A stretch of DNA of 64,000 bases from Sphingomonas sp. PP-F2F-G114-C0414 (lineage in GTDB: Bacteria > Pseudomonadota > Alphaproteobacteria > Sphingomonadales > Sphingomonadaceae), in the NCBI RefSeq assembly GCF_003688595.1, contig NZ_RCWT01000009.1, forward strand, positions 62,001 to 126,000, given 5' to 3'. The notes under the pieces were generated by a model. The model was not told where the DNA came from. It made no database searches and saw only the letters and a program-made list of their open reading frames with translations. Positions 1-8,477 of the stretch are shown one piece after another. The position numbers and the translations under genes were made by a program. Within the stretch, counting starts at the first letter, position 1, and the number at the start of each line of letters is the position of its first letter.

Positions 1-2
1 TC

Positions 3-224
3 TCGGGCGGGCCGTTCAACACCCGCGTGGCGGTTCACTGGCAAAGTAGTGCGAAATCGGTGACGGGCGACCCTTACGTCAATGACGGCGTCCATCTCAT
101 CCGCATGTCGAAAGGCAGGATCACCCATATCCACGTGTTTACTGACACCGAGGTGATTGCCAGCACGATGGCGGCAGTTGCAGGAAAAGGGATCGAGGAG
201 GCTGCGGCACTGCCTTTGGGTTGA
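3..224 (+). CDS. NTF2-like/SnoaL-like protein, C-terminal part (cut by window edge)
   Basis: Open frame already running at the first bases; in-frame residues upstream of the first GTG (27) read SGGPFNTRV, so the start lies outside the window. The visible 73 residues have the alternating beta-strand pattern of the SnoaL/NTF2 cone fold (AVHWQSSAKSV, then DGVHLIRMSKGRITHIHVFTDTEV), ending in a short helix and tail. Such proteins are small polyketide-cyclase-like or isomerase-like enzymes, or unknown stress proteins; the substrate cannot be told from a fragment. No neighbour supports a pathway. Confidence 0.55.
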   Translation, partial: SGGPFNTRVAVHWQSSAKSVTGDPYVNDGVHLIRMSKGRITHIHVFTDTEVIASTMAAVAGKGIEEAAALPLG

Positions 225-469
225 TCTACACGACATGTCGGCCAGCGCGACGGATTATCCGTAAGCCGACCGGTCCATCCTCCCAATCCTGGCCGTTACC
301 GAACCAACTTTCGCCTTGCCATTTTTTTCATAAATGACCGTCTTTGAGGGTATTGACGGCGCTGGCGCATTTCTGCGGCACTGAGCCTTTCGCAAACCTC
401 TTTCATCCATTGGCCGTAAGGCAGGGCTTGTGTGAAAGCCGGGCCTACCGTGAATCTGTGTTCGGATAA
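225..469. other. Intergenic stretch, no supported gene
   Basis: Between the NTF2-like stop and the transposase remnant. The only sizeable open frame is on the minus strand (296-592); it overlaps the transposase fragment and looks like no family I recognise. Considered non-coding or decayed transposon sequence. Confidence 0.4.
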
Positions 470-685
470 TGCACAGGGGCCGTGCTGCGGAATACGACCT
501 ATCTCGAAGCCGTGATGCGTCTTCTCGAACAGCAGGGCCGACCTGTGCCGTCGCACTTTCTCCAGTATCTCTCGCCGCTGGGGTGGCAACACATCAACCT
601 GACCGGCGACTGTCTCTGGACAGATGCCGACATCCCCGATGGAAAACTGCGCGCCCTGCGTGGGGCGCTCCGCTCGCGGGACTAA
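470..685 (+). pseudogene. tnpA: Tn3-family transposase (TnpA), C-terminal remnant
   Basis: The frame read from 470, immediately after an in-frame TAA at 467, gives about 71 residues. They contain NTTYLEAVMRLLEQQG, then LSPLGWQHINLTGDCLW, then DGKLRALRG. This is the C-terminal signature of Tn3-family DDE transposases (SPLGWxHINLTGDYxW), which normally end a protein of roughly 970-1000 residues. More than 90 percent of the gene is missing and no start or ribosome site fits, so it is a decayed transposon end. It sits directly before the tetR-efflux cassette, suggesting the cassette once travelled with, or was cut into by, a Tn3-type element. A terminal inverted repeat could not be identified with confidence. 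Confidence 0.75.
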
Positions 686-728
686 CTGCCTTTATCGTAT
701 ATCTGTGCCCGTTTATGTAGCGTCGCCG

Positions 729-1256
729 TTAGGGGGCGATGCCACGCATGATTAACGACAAACGACGATCAAGAGCTGTTTGCCACCCGTCCACACGGTC
801 GAGCCGCCAGTCACTAGCTACCATGCGGCATACCAGCATCACGTCGTCGGCAGTGATATCAAGCGCGATCTGACCCGCGGTTTTCGCGGCCTGTAAAGGG
901 GACTCGATAACGCCGATGATCTTGGCCTCGCTGACACCATCGTCCCGGTAGTCCGCCATATCAGGTAGCGCCGCCAAATATTTATCATAAAGCATCATCA
1001 TTTCGGCGAAGAGTCGGAGAAAATGAAGCGGGTCTCTAACCGGGGCAGCCAGCACAACGACGATGGCATGAAGTTCGTGTTCGAGCACCGCCTCGTACAG
1101 GGCTGCACGGTCGGTGAAGTGTCGATAAAAGGTCCCGCGAGTTACCTTGGCGAGCTGGCAGATGCGCTCAACGGGGACATCACCGCCTTCGTCCTGCATC
1201 AGCCGCTTGCCAGCGGCTATCAGCTTCTCACGATTGGCTTCGGCATCCCTACGCAT
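729..1256 (-). CDS. TetR/AcrR-family transcriptional regulator
   Basis: 175 residues from the ATG at 1256 (MRRDAEANREKLIAAG), chosen over an upstream start at 1310 because TetR N-termini begin just before the first helix. The N-terminal helix-turn-helix is clear (VERICQLAKVTRGTFYRHFTDRAALYEAV, about residues 25-55); the rest is the helical ligand-binding domain. It follows the efflux operon on the same strand, so it is probably the local repressor of emr expression, released by a pump substrate. An imperfect inverted repeat at 1307-1339 in its leader could be its operator. Ligand unknown. Confidence 0.85.
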   Translation of the reverse strand: MRRDAEANREKLIAAGKRLMQDEGGDVPVERICQLAKVTRGTFYRHFTDRAALYEAVLEHELHAIVVVLAAPVRDPLHFLRLFAEMMMLYDKYLAALPDMADYRDDGVSEAKIIGVIESPLQAAKTAGQIALDITADDVMLVCRMVASDWRLDRVDGWQTALDRRLSLIMRGIAP

Positions 1257-1306
1257 TGCAAACCTCGGTAATTGTGGAACGCCGCGTAGCAGGAAGATGA
1301 CATCCA

Positions 1307-1339
1307 ACAAAGCTCGGCGCTTTCGACGCCAAGCTTTGT
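1307..1339. promoter_or_regulatory. Inverted repeat upstream of tetR (operator or efflux-operon terminator)
   Basis: Arms ACAAAGCT-x-GGCG and CGCC-x-AGCTTTGT flank a 7-nt loop, with one unpaired position. It lies between the end of emrB and the start of tetR, so it may be a TetR operator or a weak terminator; no long U-run follows on the minus strand. The 10-mer GCCAAGCTTT of the right arm recurs inverted at 5669-5678, just upstream of the first efflux gene, which favours an operator role. Confidence 0.4.
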
Positions 1340-1503
1340 CGCATCAGGCAGCCCATGCCTTTCCGTTGGCAAATTTCGCGACAGCCGACGTGCACTTGTT
1401 ATCTTGCGCCTTCACCTCGTCGAGGGTCATCACGATCTTAGTTGAGGCGTGATCATCGCTGATATGTTTCGCAAGAAATGACAACTCTCTATTGTTCCGT
1501 CAA

Positions 1504-3036
1504 TTAATGCGCAGCTCCTGGAGGTAGCGCAGCCGTAGGCTTTGGCGCAAACCAGACAATGGTGGCAGCAAATACAAAAACAATCGCTGACAGCAGGAAT
1601 AGATGGTTGGTCGACACGGCCAATGCTTCTTGGTCAACAATCCGCTCGATCGCACTACGGACCTGATCGAGCGACATGCCAGTTGCCTCCAACGCTTCCT
1701 GTGCAGGCCGGCTATTTAATCTGCCCGCCATCTCGCTGCGAGCGACCGTCGCCTGGCTGTTCCACATCGTCGCACCAATCGATGCGCCGAAGGCGCCCGC
1801 AACGGTCCGCAAGAAGCTCATGAGACCGGCAGCGGACGCAGTTTCCTCAACTTTCACCGAACCCAACGCCAGTGTCGCCAGTGGGATGAAGAAAAAGGCC
1901 GTAAAGAACCCCTGCACGAGTTGTGGGTTCGAGAGCGTCCAGAAGTCAGCGTCCGACGTCCAGCCAACCCTCATATAGGCAGAAAACCCGAGACCCAGGA
2001 GGCCAATGCAGGCGAGCAGGCGTGCATCCTTGGTCTCGGTCATCTTGGCGACGATCGGTGACATGATGAGACTGCCGACACCGATAAAGGCCGTGGCATA
2101 GCCGGCCCAGGTCGCTGTGTAGCCAAGGCTCTGCTGGAGCCATTGCGGCACGAGTACAATGCCGGCGAAGAATGCCGCGTAGCCGGCCGACTGGGCAATG
2201 ACCGCAGCTGTGAAGCCGCGGTGTCGGAACACGCGAAGGTCGACAACCGGTTCGCGCTCCGTCAGCTCCCACGCAAGGAACATGGCGAACCCGATCGCGG
2301 CGACGATCGCCAGGATGACGATAACGCGGTCATCGAACCAATCGCGTTCGCGCCCGAGGTCGAGGATCAGCTGGAGGGCTCCGACCCACACGACGAGTAA
2401 CGCCAAGCCCACCACGTCAAGACGCAGCCGACGGGTCGGCATAACGATGCTCGACAAGAACCGTTTTGCGCCGAACACAACAAAAAGACCGACCGGCACG
2501 TTGATGAAGAAGATCCAATTCCACGAGGCATTGTCGGAAATGATGCCGCCGAGAATAGGCCCGAGGATCGGGCCGATGACGGTCGTCACCGACCAGATGC
2601 CCATCGCTGCACCTGTCTTCTCGCGCCCGAAAATGCGCAGCAGCAGCGTCTGACTGAGCGGCATAAGAGGACCGCCGCAGAGGCCCTGTCCGATACGAGC
2701 GACGATTAGCATGCCAAGACTGCTTGATATGCCGCACAGGACAGAGAAGGCTGTGAAGCCGACCATAGCCCAGAAGAACGTGCGTACCGCGCCGAACCGT
2801 TGCGCAAGCCATCCGGTCAGTGGAACACAGATCGCTTCGGCAACGGCATAGGATGTGATGATCCAGATACCTTGCGACGGCGAGATGCCGAGGCTGCCTG
2901 CAATATGCGGCACCGACACGTTGGCGATCGTCGTGTCGAGCACGACCATGAAGTTGGCAAGGGCGAGTGTTATCGCCGCAAGGGCGAGCTGGCCACCCGC
3001 CAGGCGGCCCTCCCTGGCATCATCAGCCATCGTCAC
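1504..3036 (-). CDS. emrB: DHA2-family MFS multidrug efflux permease (EmrB-like)
   Basis: 510 residues, the usual size for 14-helix DHA2 (EmrB/QacA) drug:proton antiporters. The N-terminal helix carries the family hallmark VVLDTTIANVSVPHIAG, followed by GIWIITSYAVAEAICVPLTGWLAQRFG (helix 2 and the cytoplasmic loop) and GPILGPILGGIISD (antiporter motif C). Its start overlaps the EmrA stop (GTG at 3036 against TGA at 3033-3035), so the two are translationally coupled. With EmrA and the outer-membrane factor it should form a tripartite pump exporting hydrophobic toxic compounds across both membranes. Specificity cannot be inferred. Confidence 0.9.
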   Translation of the reverse strand: MTMADDAREGRLAGGQLALAAITLALANFMVVLDTTIANVSVPHIAGSLGISPSQGIWIITSYAVAEAICVPLTGWLAQRFGAVRTFFWAMVGFTAFSVLCGISSSLGMLIVARIGQGLCGGPLMPLSQTLLLRIFGREKTGAAMGIWSVTTVIGPILGPILGGIISDNASWNWIFFINVPVGLFVVFGAKRFLSSIVMPTRRLRLDVVGLALLVVWVGALQLILDLGRERDWFDDRVIVILAIVAAIGFAMFLAWELTEREPVVDLRVFRHRGFTAAVIAQSAGYAAFFAGIVLVPQWLQQSLGYTATWAGYATAFIGVGSLIMSPIVAKMTETKDARLLACIGLLGLGFSAYMRVGWTSDADFWTLSNPQLVQGFFTAFFFIPLATLALGSVKVEETASAAGLMSFLRTVAGAFGASIGATMWNSQATVARSEMAGRLNSRPAQEALEATGMSLDQVRSAIERIVDQEALAVSTNHLFLLSAIVFVFAATIVWFAPKPTAALPPGAAH

Positions 3037-4190
3037 TCGTCACCGAGGTTGACCTCGGCCTCCATGGATAGGCCGACCCGCAGAGGGTGCTGCGCCAATT
3101 CGCGTGGGTCGAGTGCAATGCGGACGGGCAGACGCTGGACGACCTTGATCCAGTTGCCGGTCGCGTTCTGCGCAGGGATCAAGGCAAATGACGATCCGGT
3201 ACCCCCGGAGAACCCGACGACGCGGCCATGGTATTCGACGTCACCACCATAAAGGTCCGACTTGAGAATCACGCTCTGACCCGGCTTGACACGCGCGAGC
3301 TGCCCCTCCTTGAAATTGGCATCGACGTACATTTGCGACGTTGGCACGATCATCATCGTCGTCGCGCCAGGCGCGATACGCTGTCCTACCTGGACCGCTC
3401 GCCGGGTGACGATCCCGTCGATCGGAGCCCGTAGAATCGCTCGCTCGACATCTAGGCGCGCCTGATCGACCTTAGCTTGTGCAGCTAAAACGTCTGGTGA
3501 TCGATCCGTAGACACGCCGCTTGTGAGAGCGATGTTGGCTGTATAGTCGTTCTGAGCTGCAGCCCGGGTCGATTGCGCCTGCGCGACCCCTGCGCGGGCT
3601 AGCGTGACTGCCGCTTGAGCATTCGCCAATCGATTGCTGGCGGCGGTCAGTTCGTCGCCCGAAACGGCACCACTGGCACTCAGCGTACGTCTGCGATCAT
3701 AGTCGACTTTGGCCCGCACGGCATCCGCCTGCGCGGAGGTGAGCTGGGCGCGGGCACGGGTGATCTCCGCATCGCGTGCGTTTACTTGCGCTCGTAAGCC
3801 CCCCCCGGTTGCACTCGTCTGCCGGAACCCGCGCTGAGCTTTCGCCAGTTCCGCCTCTGCGGAACTCAATGCGATCCGGCTGTCGCGGTCATCCAGGCGT
3901 AGAAGAACCTGCCCACGACGAACCATTTGCGTATCGTTCACGGCGATCATCTTCACCTGACCACCAACCATTGGCGTCACCATCGCGGTGTCCGCACCGA
4001 CGTAAGCGTTATCGGTCGAGACCTGTTGCCCGCCCACAAGTACATGCCAACCGCCGTAGCTGGCAGCGCCGATCACCACGACAGCGGCGATACCAACGAA
4101 CGCCTTCTTGCGCGCCGGATTCGTAGTTTTCTCCTCGTGAGAGTGATCGTTCTTGTGATGGTCCTGCGCGTCATGATCGTTGTTAGCCAC
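3033..4190 (-). CDS. emrA: HlyD/EmrA-family periplasmic adaptor of the efflux pump
   Basis: 385 residues from the GTG at 4190 (VANNDHDAQ), chosen because AAGGAT lies about 8 nt upstream and the codon overlaps the stop of the preceding outer-membrane-factor gene. Longer in-frame starts up to 4280 would lie inside that gene. A His/Asp-rich cytoplasmic N-terminus precedes one membrane anchor (AFVGIAAVVVIGAASYGGW). Then come the biotinyl-lipoyl strand (NAYVGADTAMVTPMVGGQVKMI), a long alpha-helical hairpin rich in Ala and Gln, the second lipoyl half (ILRAPIDGIVTRRAVQVGQ) and the C-terminal beta-barrel. It bridges EmrB and the outer-membrane factor. Confidence 0.88.
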   Translation of the reverse strand: MANNDHDAQDHHKNDHSHEEKTTNPARKKAFVGIAAVVVIGAASYGGWHVLVGGQQVSTDNAYVGADTAMVTPMVGGQVKMIAVNDTQMVRRGQVLLRLDDRDSRIALSSAEAELAKAQRGFRQTSATGGGLRAQVNARDAEITRARAQLTSAQADAVRAKVDYDRRRTLSASGAVSGDELTAASNRLANAQAAVTLARAGVAQAQSTRAAAQNDYTANIALTSGVSTDRSPDVLAAQAKVDQARLDVERAILRAPIDGIVTRRAVQVGQRIAPGATTMMIVPTSQMYVDANFKEGQLARVKPGQSVILKSDLYGGDVEYHGRVVGFSGGTGSSFALIPAQNATGNWIKVVQRLPVRIALDPRELAQHPLRVGLSMEAEVNLGDE

Positions 4191-5640
4191 GGATATCATC
4201 CTTGAGGGCAGCGGCATTAGCCGATGGAAGGGGTGCAGCTGGCTCGAACCCACCTCCGAGCGCGCGAACGAGCGCGACATCGAGCGAGAAGGCGCGCGTG
4301 GTAAGATCGGCGGCGATGCGGCGGTTTTGGAGAACCGCCGTTTGGGCGGCGAGTACGTCGAGATAGGTCGAGAGCCCGCCGCGATACCTCAACCGAGCAA
4401 TCTCATAGGCCTGCTGCGAGGCGAGCAAGGCCGCCTGGGCATTTTGCAAGCGTCCGGTTAAAGCCGTCCGGCTGACGGCGACATCCGCGACCTGCCGAAA
4501 GGCCTGGATCACGGCACCGTCGTAATCGGCAACTGCAGCATCGTAAGTCGCTCGCGAACCACGGTAGCGTGCGCGCAGTACTCCGCCGTCAAAGATTGGA
4601 AGTGTGATGGCGGGCGCAACGTTGCCGTAGGTCGATCCTGCCTTGAAGACGTTGCCGAAGCCTAATGCCTGCAAGCCAATCAGGCCCGTAAGGTTGAGCG
4701 AGGGATAAAAGGCGGTTCGTGCCACCTTTATGCGTGCCGCGGCTGCCTCGACCCTTGCCATTGCGGCTCGGACGTCTGGCCGTCGGGCAAGCAGGTCGGT
4801 CCGGACTCCAGTGGGTAGCCCGTAGCGTCCACCTCTTGCGATGGGATCGACGATTACCTCTCCGCGGCCGGGACCTTGTCCGGTTAGTGCCGCCAACTGG
4901 TTCTTGACCAGAGCGATCGCCTCGTCGGTCGCGCCAAGCTCCGCCTTCGCAGCGGGAACAGCACCCGCTGCCTGCTTGAGTTCGGCTTGCGTATCGAGTC
5001 CGTTGCTGACCCGGTCGGATACCAGTTGCTCCGTATCGCTCCGCACCTTGATCACGTCGATGGCGATCGCCCGCTCGGCTGAAAGCCGGATCAGTTCTGC
5101 GTAGGCATCAGCGATGCCCGTAGCGAGAATGAGCCGAGCTTGCGCCAATTCGATTGCGGACGCCTCCGCCTCGGACAAGGCCGCCCGTGCTGTGGCACGG
5201 TTGCGTCCCCATGGGTCGATATCGAAGCCCGCCTGCAAGTTGGCGGTCCCAGTTTCATTCCAACCCTTGGGCACAAACTGGCGCGGGATACCGGCGTTGT
5301 AGCTCTGTTTGACAACCCCCGCCGAACCCTGCGCTGCAAGCGTCGGCAAGAAGGCTGCACCAGCTTCGCGCGCCACGGCATCTGCCGCTCGCAAGCGGGC
5401 GGACGCGGCTGCGAGGTCGGGAGCGCGGTCCAGACCTTCGGTGATGAGCGCTGAGAGCTGCGGATCGTCGAACGCCTCCCACCACCGATCCGCGGGCCAT
5501 ACAGCGTTTTCGATTGGCATTGTGGACTGTTGGACCTGCGCTGACGTGATCGGTGACGGCCGTGGACCGAGATCGGGAGCGGCGCATCCCGCGAGAGGAC
5601 ATATGGCGATGGTGGCCATGAGGAGTGCGGGCGCTCTCAC
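4183..5640 (-). CDS. NodT-family outer-membrane efflux lipoprotein
   Basis: 485 residues starting with GTG at 5640 (GGAAC about 7 nt upstream). A lipoprotein signal is evident: MRAPALLMATIAICPLAGC with lipobox LAGC, so Cys19 would be lipidated. Two OEP repeats follow, including WWEAFDDPQLSALITEGL and the internally repeated helical hairpins of TolC-like trimers (ARLRAADAVAREAG; YEIARLRYRGGLSTYLDVLAAQ). First gene of the minus-strand operon outer-membrane factor - emrA - emrB. It supplies the outer-membrane exit duct of the tripartite pump. Confidence 0.9.
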   Translation of the reverse strand: MRAPALLMATIAICPLAGCAAPDLGPRPSPITSAQVQQSTMPIENAVWPADRWWEAFDDPQLSALITEGLDRAPDLAAASARLRAADAVAREAGAAFLPTLAAQGSAGVVKQSYNAGIPRQFVPKGWNETGTANLQAGFDIDPWGRNRATARAALSEAEASAIELAQARLILATGIADAYAELIRLSAERAIAIDVIKVRSDTEQLVSDRVSNGLDTQAELKQAAGAVPAAKAELGATDEAIALVKNQLAALTGQGPGRGEVIVDPIARGGRYGLPTGVRTDLLARRPDVRAAMARVEAAAARIKVARTAFYPSLNLTGLIGLQALGFGNVFKAGSTYGNVAPAITLPIFDGGVLRARYRGSRATYDAAVADYDGAVIQAFRQVADVAVSRTALTGRLQNAQAALLASQQAYEIARLRYRGGLSTYLDVLAAQTAVLQNRRIAADLTTRAFSLDVALVRALGGGFEPAAPLPSANAAALKDDIRG

Positions 5641-5846
5641 CGTCTTGTTCCACGCAAGGGGAGCCCCAAAAGCTTGGCCAGCATCGTGGCTCCTAACGGC
5701 ACAAAGGGTAATGGCGCCGACCAGATCCGCGCCTCATAACCGGCGCGCTCTTCTACATTTGCATCAGGCAAGGCAGGTTCTCCGTCGTGGTGTGCGACGC
5801 ATCCTGCGGAACCCGCACAAGCGCCACTTGCTACCAGGGGTGACAA
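5637..5846 (-). CDS. Possible small ORF coupled to the efflux operon
   Basis: A 69-codon frame beginning at a TTG (5846). Its TGA overlaps the GTG start of the outer-membrane-factor gene (GTGA), the arrangement seen for translational coupling. The peptide contains VASGACAGSAGCVAHH and a C-terminal APLPFVPLGATMLAKLLGLPL stretch that could be amphipathic. No family is recognised and no good ribosome site precedes the TTG. It may be a leader peptide, or merely an open frame in GC-rich leader DNA. Confidence 0.25.
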   Translation of the reverse strand: MSPLVASGACAGSAGCVAHHDGEPALPDANVEERAGYEARIWSAPLPFVPLGATMLAKLLGLPLRGTRR

Positions 5847-6286
5847 AATGACGCCGCGGCAATCGAGACTCTCTTACGAGTGCGGGGATACCAACCCGCC
5901 ACCTCTTTCCGGCTGCTATGTCCTGCCATTCCGATAGGCGAACGTCAAGCTATCCGTACACTGGTGCCCGTTTATTTTTTTGCGGCGAATATTTTGATGC
6001 GTGTATTTACTAATCAGCCCATCCGATGCGCAGACGCACCGGAAAAATTTTTGACGTCGTCCGTTTTCAGCAAGAGTTTCCCGGCCTAGTGAAAAACTAG
6101 GGCAAGGATCTGCAAATGGACAAATCGACGTACACAGAAGAGCAGCTCACCTGAGGGCTAAAAAATCCGGAAATCCGTCGCCATTTCATCGCTTGCGGCA
6201 ACTTCTCGACGTTCGATCATCTGCTTTCAACAACAAGCAATAAAATCAAAATTTAGCGAAGCGAGCGTCACTGATTAAGTTGATGC
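5847..6286. other. Intergenic region upstream of the efflux operon, no supported gene
   Basis: Locally AT-richer DNA between the efflux operon and the next minus-strand gene. It must hold the efflux-operon promoter. It carries a 12-bp copy (GTGCCCGTTTAT, 5964-5975) of a word also found at 705-716. A short open stretch at 6116 (ATGGACAAATCG...) has a Shine-Dalgarno-like AAGGA but stops after 12 codons. No complete gene or RNA seen. Confidence 0.4.
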
Positions 6287-6691
6287 TCAGGCTGATACGG
6301 GCCCATCGCGCTCAGAAATCAGTCTCTTAGCGACCTGGGATGCCTCATCGTGCGACGAGACCAGCTTCAAAGGATAGCCCCAGAACTTGGCGAAGGCCAC
6401 GCCGAAGGGTTTAAATGCCAACCTCTTAACAGCGCTGGGTTCGATCACGATCATTGCCAGCACGAGCGAACGAAGTTCTGCCTTGTGTTTCTTCATCCAC
6501 AGCGAGGTGCGTTTCTTCTCTTCCTGACTATGTTCGTGCTCCTCGTTTGGAGCGGAGTCGGTCAGGATGACGAACGGTGTGCCGCGCTTAAGATTTGCCT
6601 CGAATGCTTCGAAGTCCTCGTCGTGGTCGTGATCGGGGCCTTCGTCATAACTTATCCAGACGAGCGGAAATTTCGTACTGTCGAAAGGCAT
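6287..6691 (-). CDS. Small cytoplasmic protein of unknown function (possible STAS-like fold)
   Basis: 134 residues, ATG at 6691 with GAGAAG upstream. It begins FPLVWISYDEGPDHDHDEDFEAFEANLKRGTPFVILTD and continues through a charged region (EHEHSQEEKKR) to WMKKHKAELRSLVLAMIVIEPSAVKRLAFKP. The alternating strand/helix pattern resembles the small SpoIIAA/STAS-like proteins seen in proteobacteria. No catalytic motif is visible. It lies 25 nt downstream of the membrane-protein gene on the same strand, so the two are probably co-transcribed, divergently from the AraC regulator. Confidence 0.6.
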   Translation of the reverse strand: MPFDSTKFPLVWISYDEGPDHDHDEDFEAFEANLKRGTPFVILTDSAPNEEHEHSQEEKKRTSLWMKKHKAELRSLVLAMIVIEPSAVKRLAFKPFGVAFAKFWGYPLKLVSSHDEASQVAKRLISERDGPVSA

Positions 6692-6716
6692 GTTTCTTCT
6701 CCTTGCCGTAATGATT

Positions 6717-7244
6717 TCAATTCAGGCGGATGTGCCGCCACGACATGACCAGTGCGACTGCGGCGGGTAGCGTGACGGCGAGCAGTTCCAAGGCAACGAG
6801 ATGGCCGCCGTCGCGCAGGCCATCCGATACGCCGCCAAGCGTACTCATGACGGAAACAACACCACCGATGACGAGCATCGCCCAGTCGGTTCCGCGCTTT
6901 CCGGCAAGCGCAAGCACTGGAGGGACGACCCAGGCACCGTAGAAAACGGATACTGCCCACAATGCCGTGGGGCCGAACGTGATGGCCTTCATCGTCCCGC
7001 CGCTACCGACATAGCCGTTCAGGTAGGAGAAGCATTGGATCGTGACGAAGAGTGCAGCGCCGACCGCTGGGACGAGCCACGCGAGTGCGAGTTCAACTGG
7101 CTGCTTTCTGATCACGTCGACATTCTCATCCGGAGGGATTTGGTGGGGCCGCTGAATGCTGCCCTTCTCGAAGAGGCGCGCGATCGTGATCGCCGCTTCT
7201 CTCGTCCGTTCGAACGGCATATGGCGAATAACGGATGACGTCAT
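6717..7244 (-). CDS. Integral membrane protein of unknown function
   Basis: 175 residues with four predicted membrane helices: ALAWLVPAVGAALFVTIQCF, AITFGPTALWAVSVFYGAWVVPPVLALAG, AMLVIGGVVSVMSTLGGV and VALELLAVTLPAAVALVMSW. A roughly 50-residue cytoplasmic N-terminus precedes them. The start at 7244 has GGAT 8 nt upstream; an ATG at 7220 is an alternative. The gene is divergent from the AraC-type gene with about 60 nt between starts, so it is a candidate target of that regulator. I recognise no family. Confidence 0.6.
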   Translation of the reverse strand: MTSSVIRHMPFERTREAAITIARLFEKGSIQRPHQIPPDENVDVIRKQPVELALAWLVPAVGAALFVTIQCFSYLNGYVGSGGTMKAITFGPTALWAVSVFYGAWVVPPVLALAGKRGTDWAMLVIGGVVSVMSTLGGVSDGLRDGGHLVALELLAVTLPAAVALVMSWRHIRLN

Positions 7245-7306
7245 TGCGCAATCCGGCCATGATATGTTTCGTTCCGGCCGAACCCTCAGATTGCCGAGTC
7301 TCTTTG

Positions 7307-8128
7307 ATGCATATCGATGTCCGCAGTGACTGGCTTTCCTATGTCGATCAGGTTCCCCGGGCCCTTGTCGCGGCCAACACCGTCACCAGTCTCGATGCCC
7401 TTGAGCAATCGTCGCGGCACCAGCATCAGAAAGCGCAACTGCTCTTGACCGTCCGTGGCGTCATCAATTGCGAGGTGGAAGATGCCGTCTGGATCGTGCC
7501 ACCACAATGCGCCGTGTGGATTCCCGGCGGGCTGCCCCATACCGCTTTCGGCTCGGGCGAAGTGGAATGCATATCCCTTTTCATCGAGCCTCCTGCAACT
7601 CTGGCTCTACCGAGCAAATGCTGCACGATCACCGTATCGCCGTTGCTGCGCCATTTGCTGATGCGGGCGAACGAGCTGACCGAGCGCTATCATGTCGATG
7701 GTCCCGACGGCCGGATCGTGTCCGTTATTCTCGATGAGTTGGCTGCCGCCCCAGTCGAGGACCTCCGCCTCCCGATTCCCAGCGATCCGCGTCTTAGGAA
7801 ACTCACCGATCTGTTGATCGCGGCACCGGCTGATCATGCCACCGTCGCACAGTGGGCCTCGCGGATCGCGCTCAGCGAGCGCAGTCTGAGCCGTATGTTG
7901 GCGGAAGAGGTCGGCATGAGTTTCGGCCGCTGGCGGCGACAGCTGCATATCGTTCTTGCCTTGCGACATCTGAGTGCCGGTCAGACGGTCCAGGCCGTCG
8001 CAATGGATCTAGGCTATGAAAGCGCCAGCAGCTTCGTGACCATGTTTCGAAAGATGGTTGGCAAGCCACCAAGCCGCTATCTCCTCGAGCGACTTCGGCC
8101 TGCCTCCCTCGATCATGGTCAACGATAG
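7307..8128 (+). CDS. AraC-family transcriptional regulator with cupin sensor domain
   Basis: 273 residues from the ATG at 7307 (MHIDVRSDW); upstream in-frame starts at 7235 and 7259 run into the divergent gene and lack homologous-looking sequence. The N-terminal part is an AraC-type cupin (SSRHQHQKAQLLLTVRG, then VPPQCAVWIPGGLPHTAFG). The C-terminus has two helix-turn-helix motifs: TVAQWASRIALSERSLSRMLAEEVGMSFGRWRRQ and QAVAMDLGYESASSFVTMFRKMVGKPPSRY. Likely controls itself and the divergent membrane-protein pair in response to an unknown small molecule. Confidence 0.85.
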   Translation: MHIDVRSDWLSYVDQVPRALVAANTVTSLDALEQSSRHQHQKAQLLLTVRGVINCEVEDAVWIVPPQCAVWIPGGLPHTAFGSGEVECISLFIEPPATLALPSKCCTITVSPLLRHLLMRANELTERYHVDGPDGRIVSVILDELAAAPVEDLRLPIPSDPRLRKLTDLLIAAPADHATVAQWASRIALSERSLSRMLAEEVGMSFGRWRRQLHIVLALRHLSAGQTVQAVAMDLGYESASSFVTMFRKMVGKPPSRYLLERLRPASLDHGQR

Positions 8129-8477
8129 GCGCTGCTGGGGTTTGACCTACGATCGCCGCACAGCTCATAGCCTTTCGACGTCGTGCTCAGGCTGGCTCGT
8201 TGCCGAGCCGATCTCGGAGCCCCGCGAATGGCCAGTTCATCCGAAACCCGACATTCACCACCGATTGCCCGAACGACGGCTTTGTCCCAAACCTCGCCGT
8301 TTACAACCGGGAGCGGCTAGGCCTTCGAACTCGATCCAAAACATGAATGAATGGCATAAGTTGGGGAGCGGGGAGGGCGGCCTGAACGACCGGAAATGGG
8401 TCTGAATTACTCACAGCACGACAAAGGCGATCATTCGTTATCGGCGCTGAGAACGTCATGAGCGCAGCATCTTCGGT
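8129..8477. other. Gap between convergent araC-type gene and rtcR, nothing supported
   Basis: About 350 nt between two converging genes. The open frames here are short, lack ribosome sites and show no family resemblance. No strong hairpin with a T-run was seen. Confidence 0.4.

Noticed and set aside
693..701. TATCGTATA, a 9 of 10 match to the GntR box
   Set aside because: Lies downstream of tetR and the transposase stub, not in a promoter; probably chance.
6116..6155. ATGGACAAATCG... with Shine-Dalgarno, resembling the start of an IS3-type OrfA
   Set aside because: Stops after 12 codons and no further transposase sequence follows in any frame.
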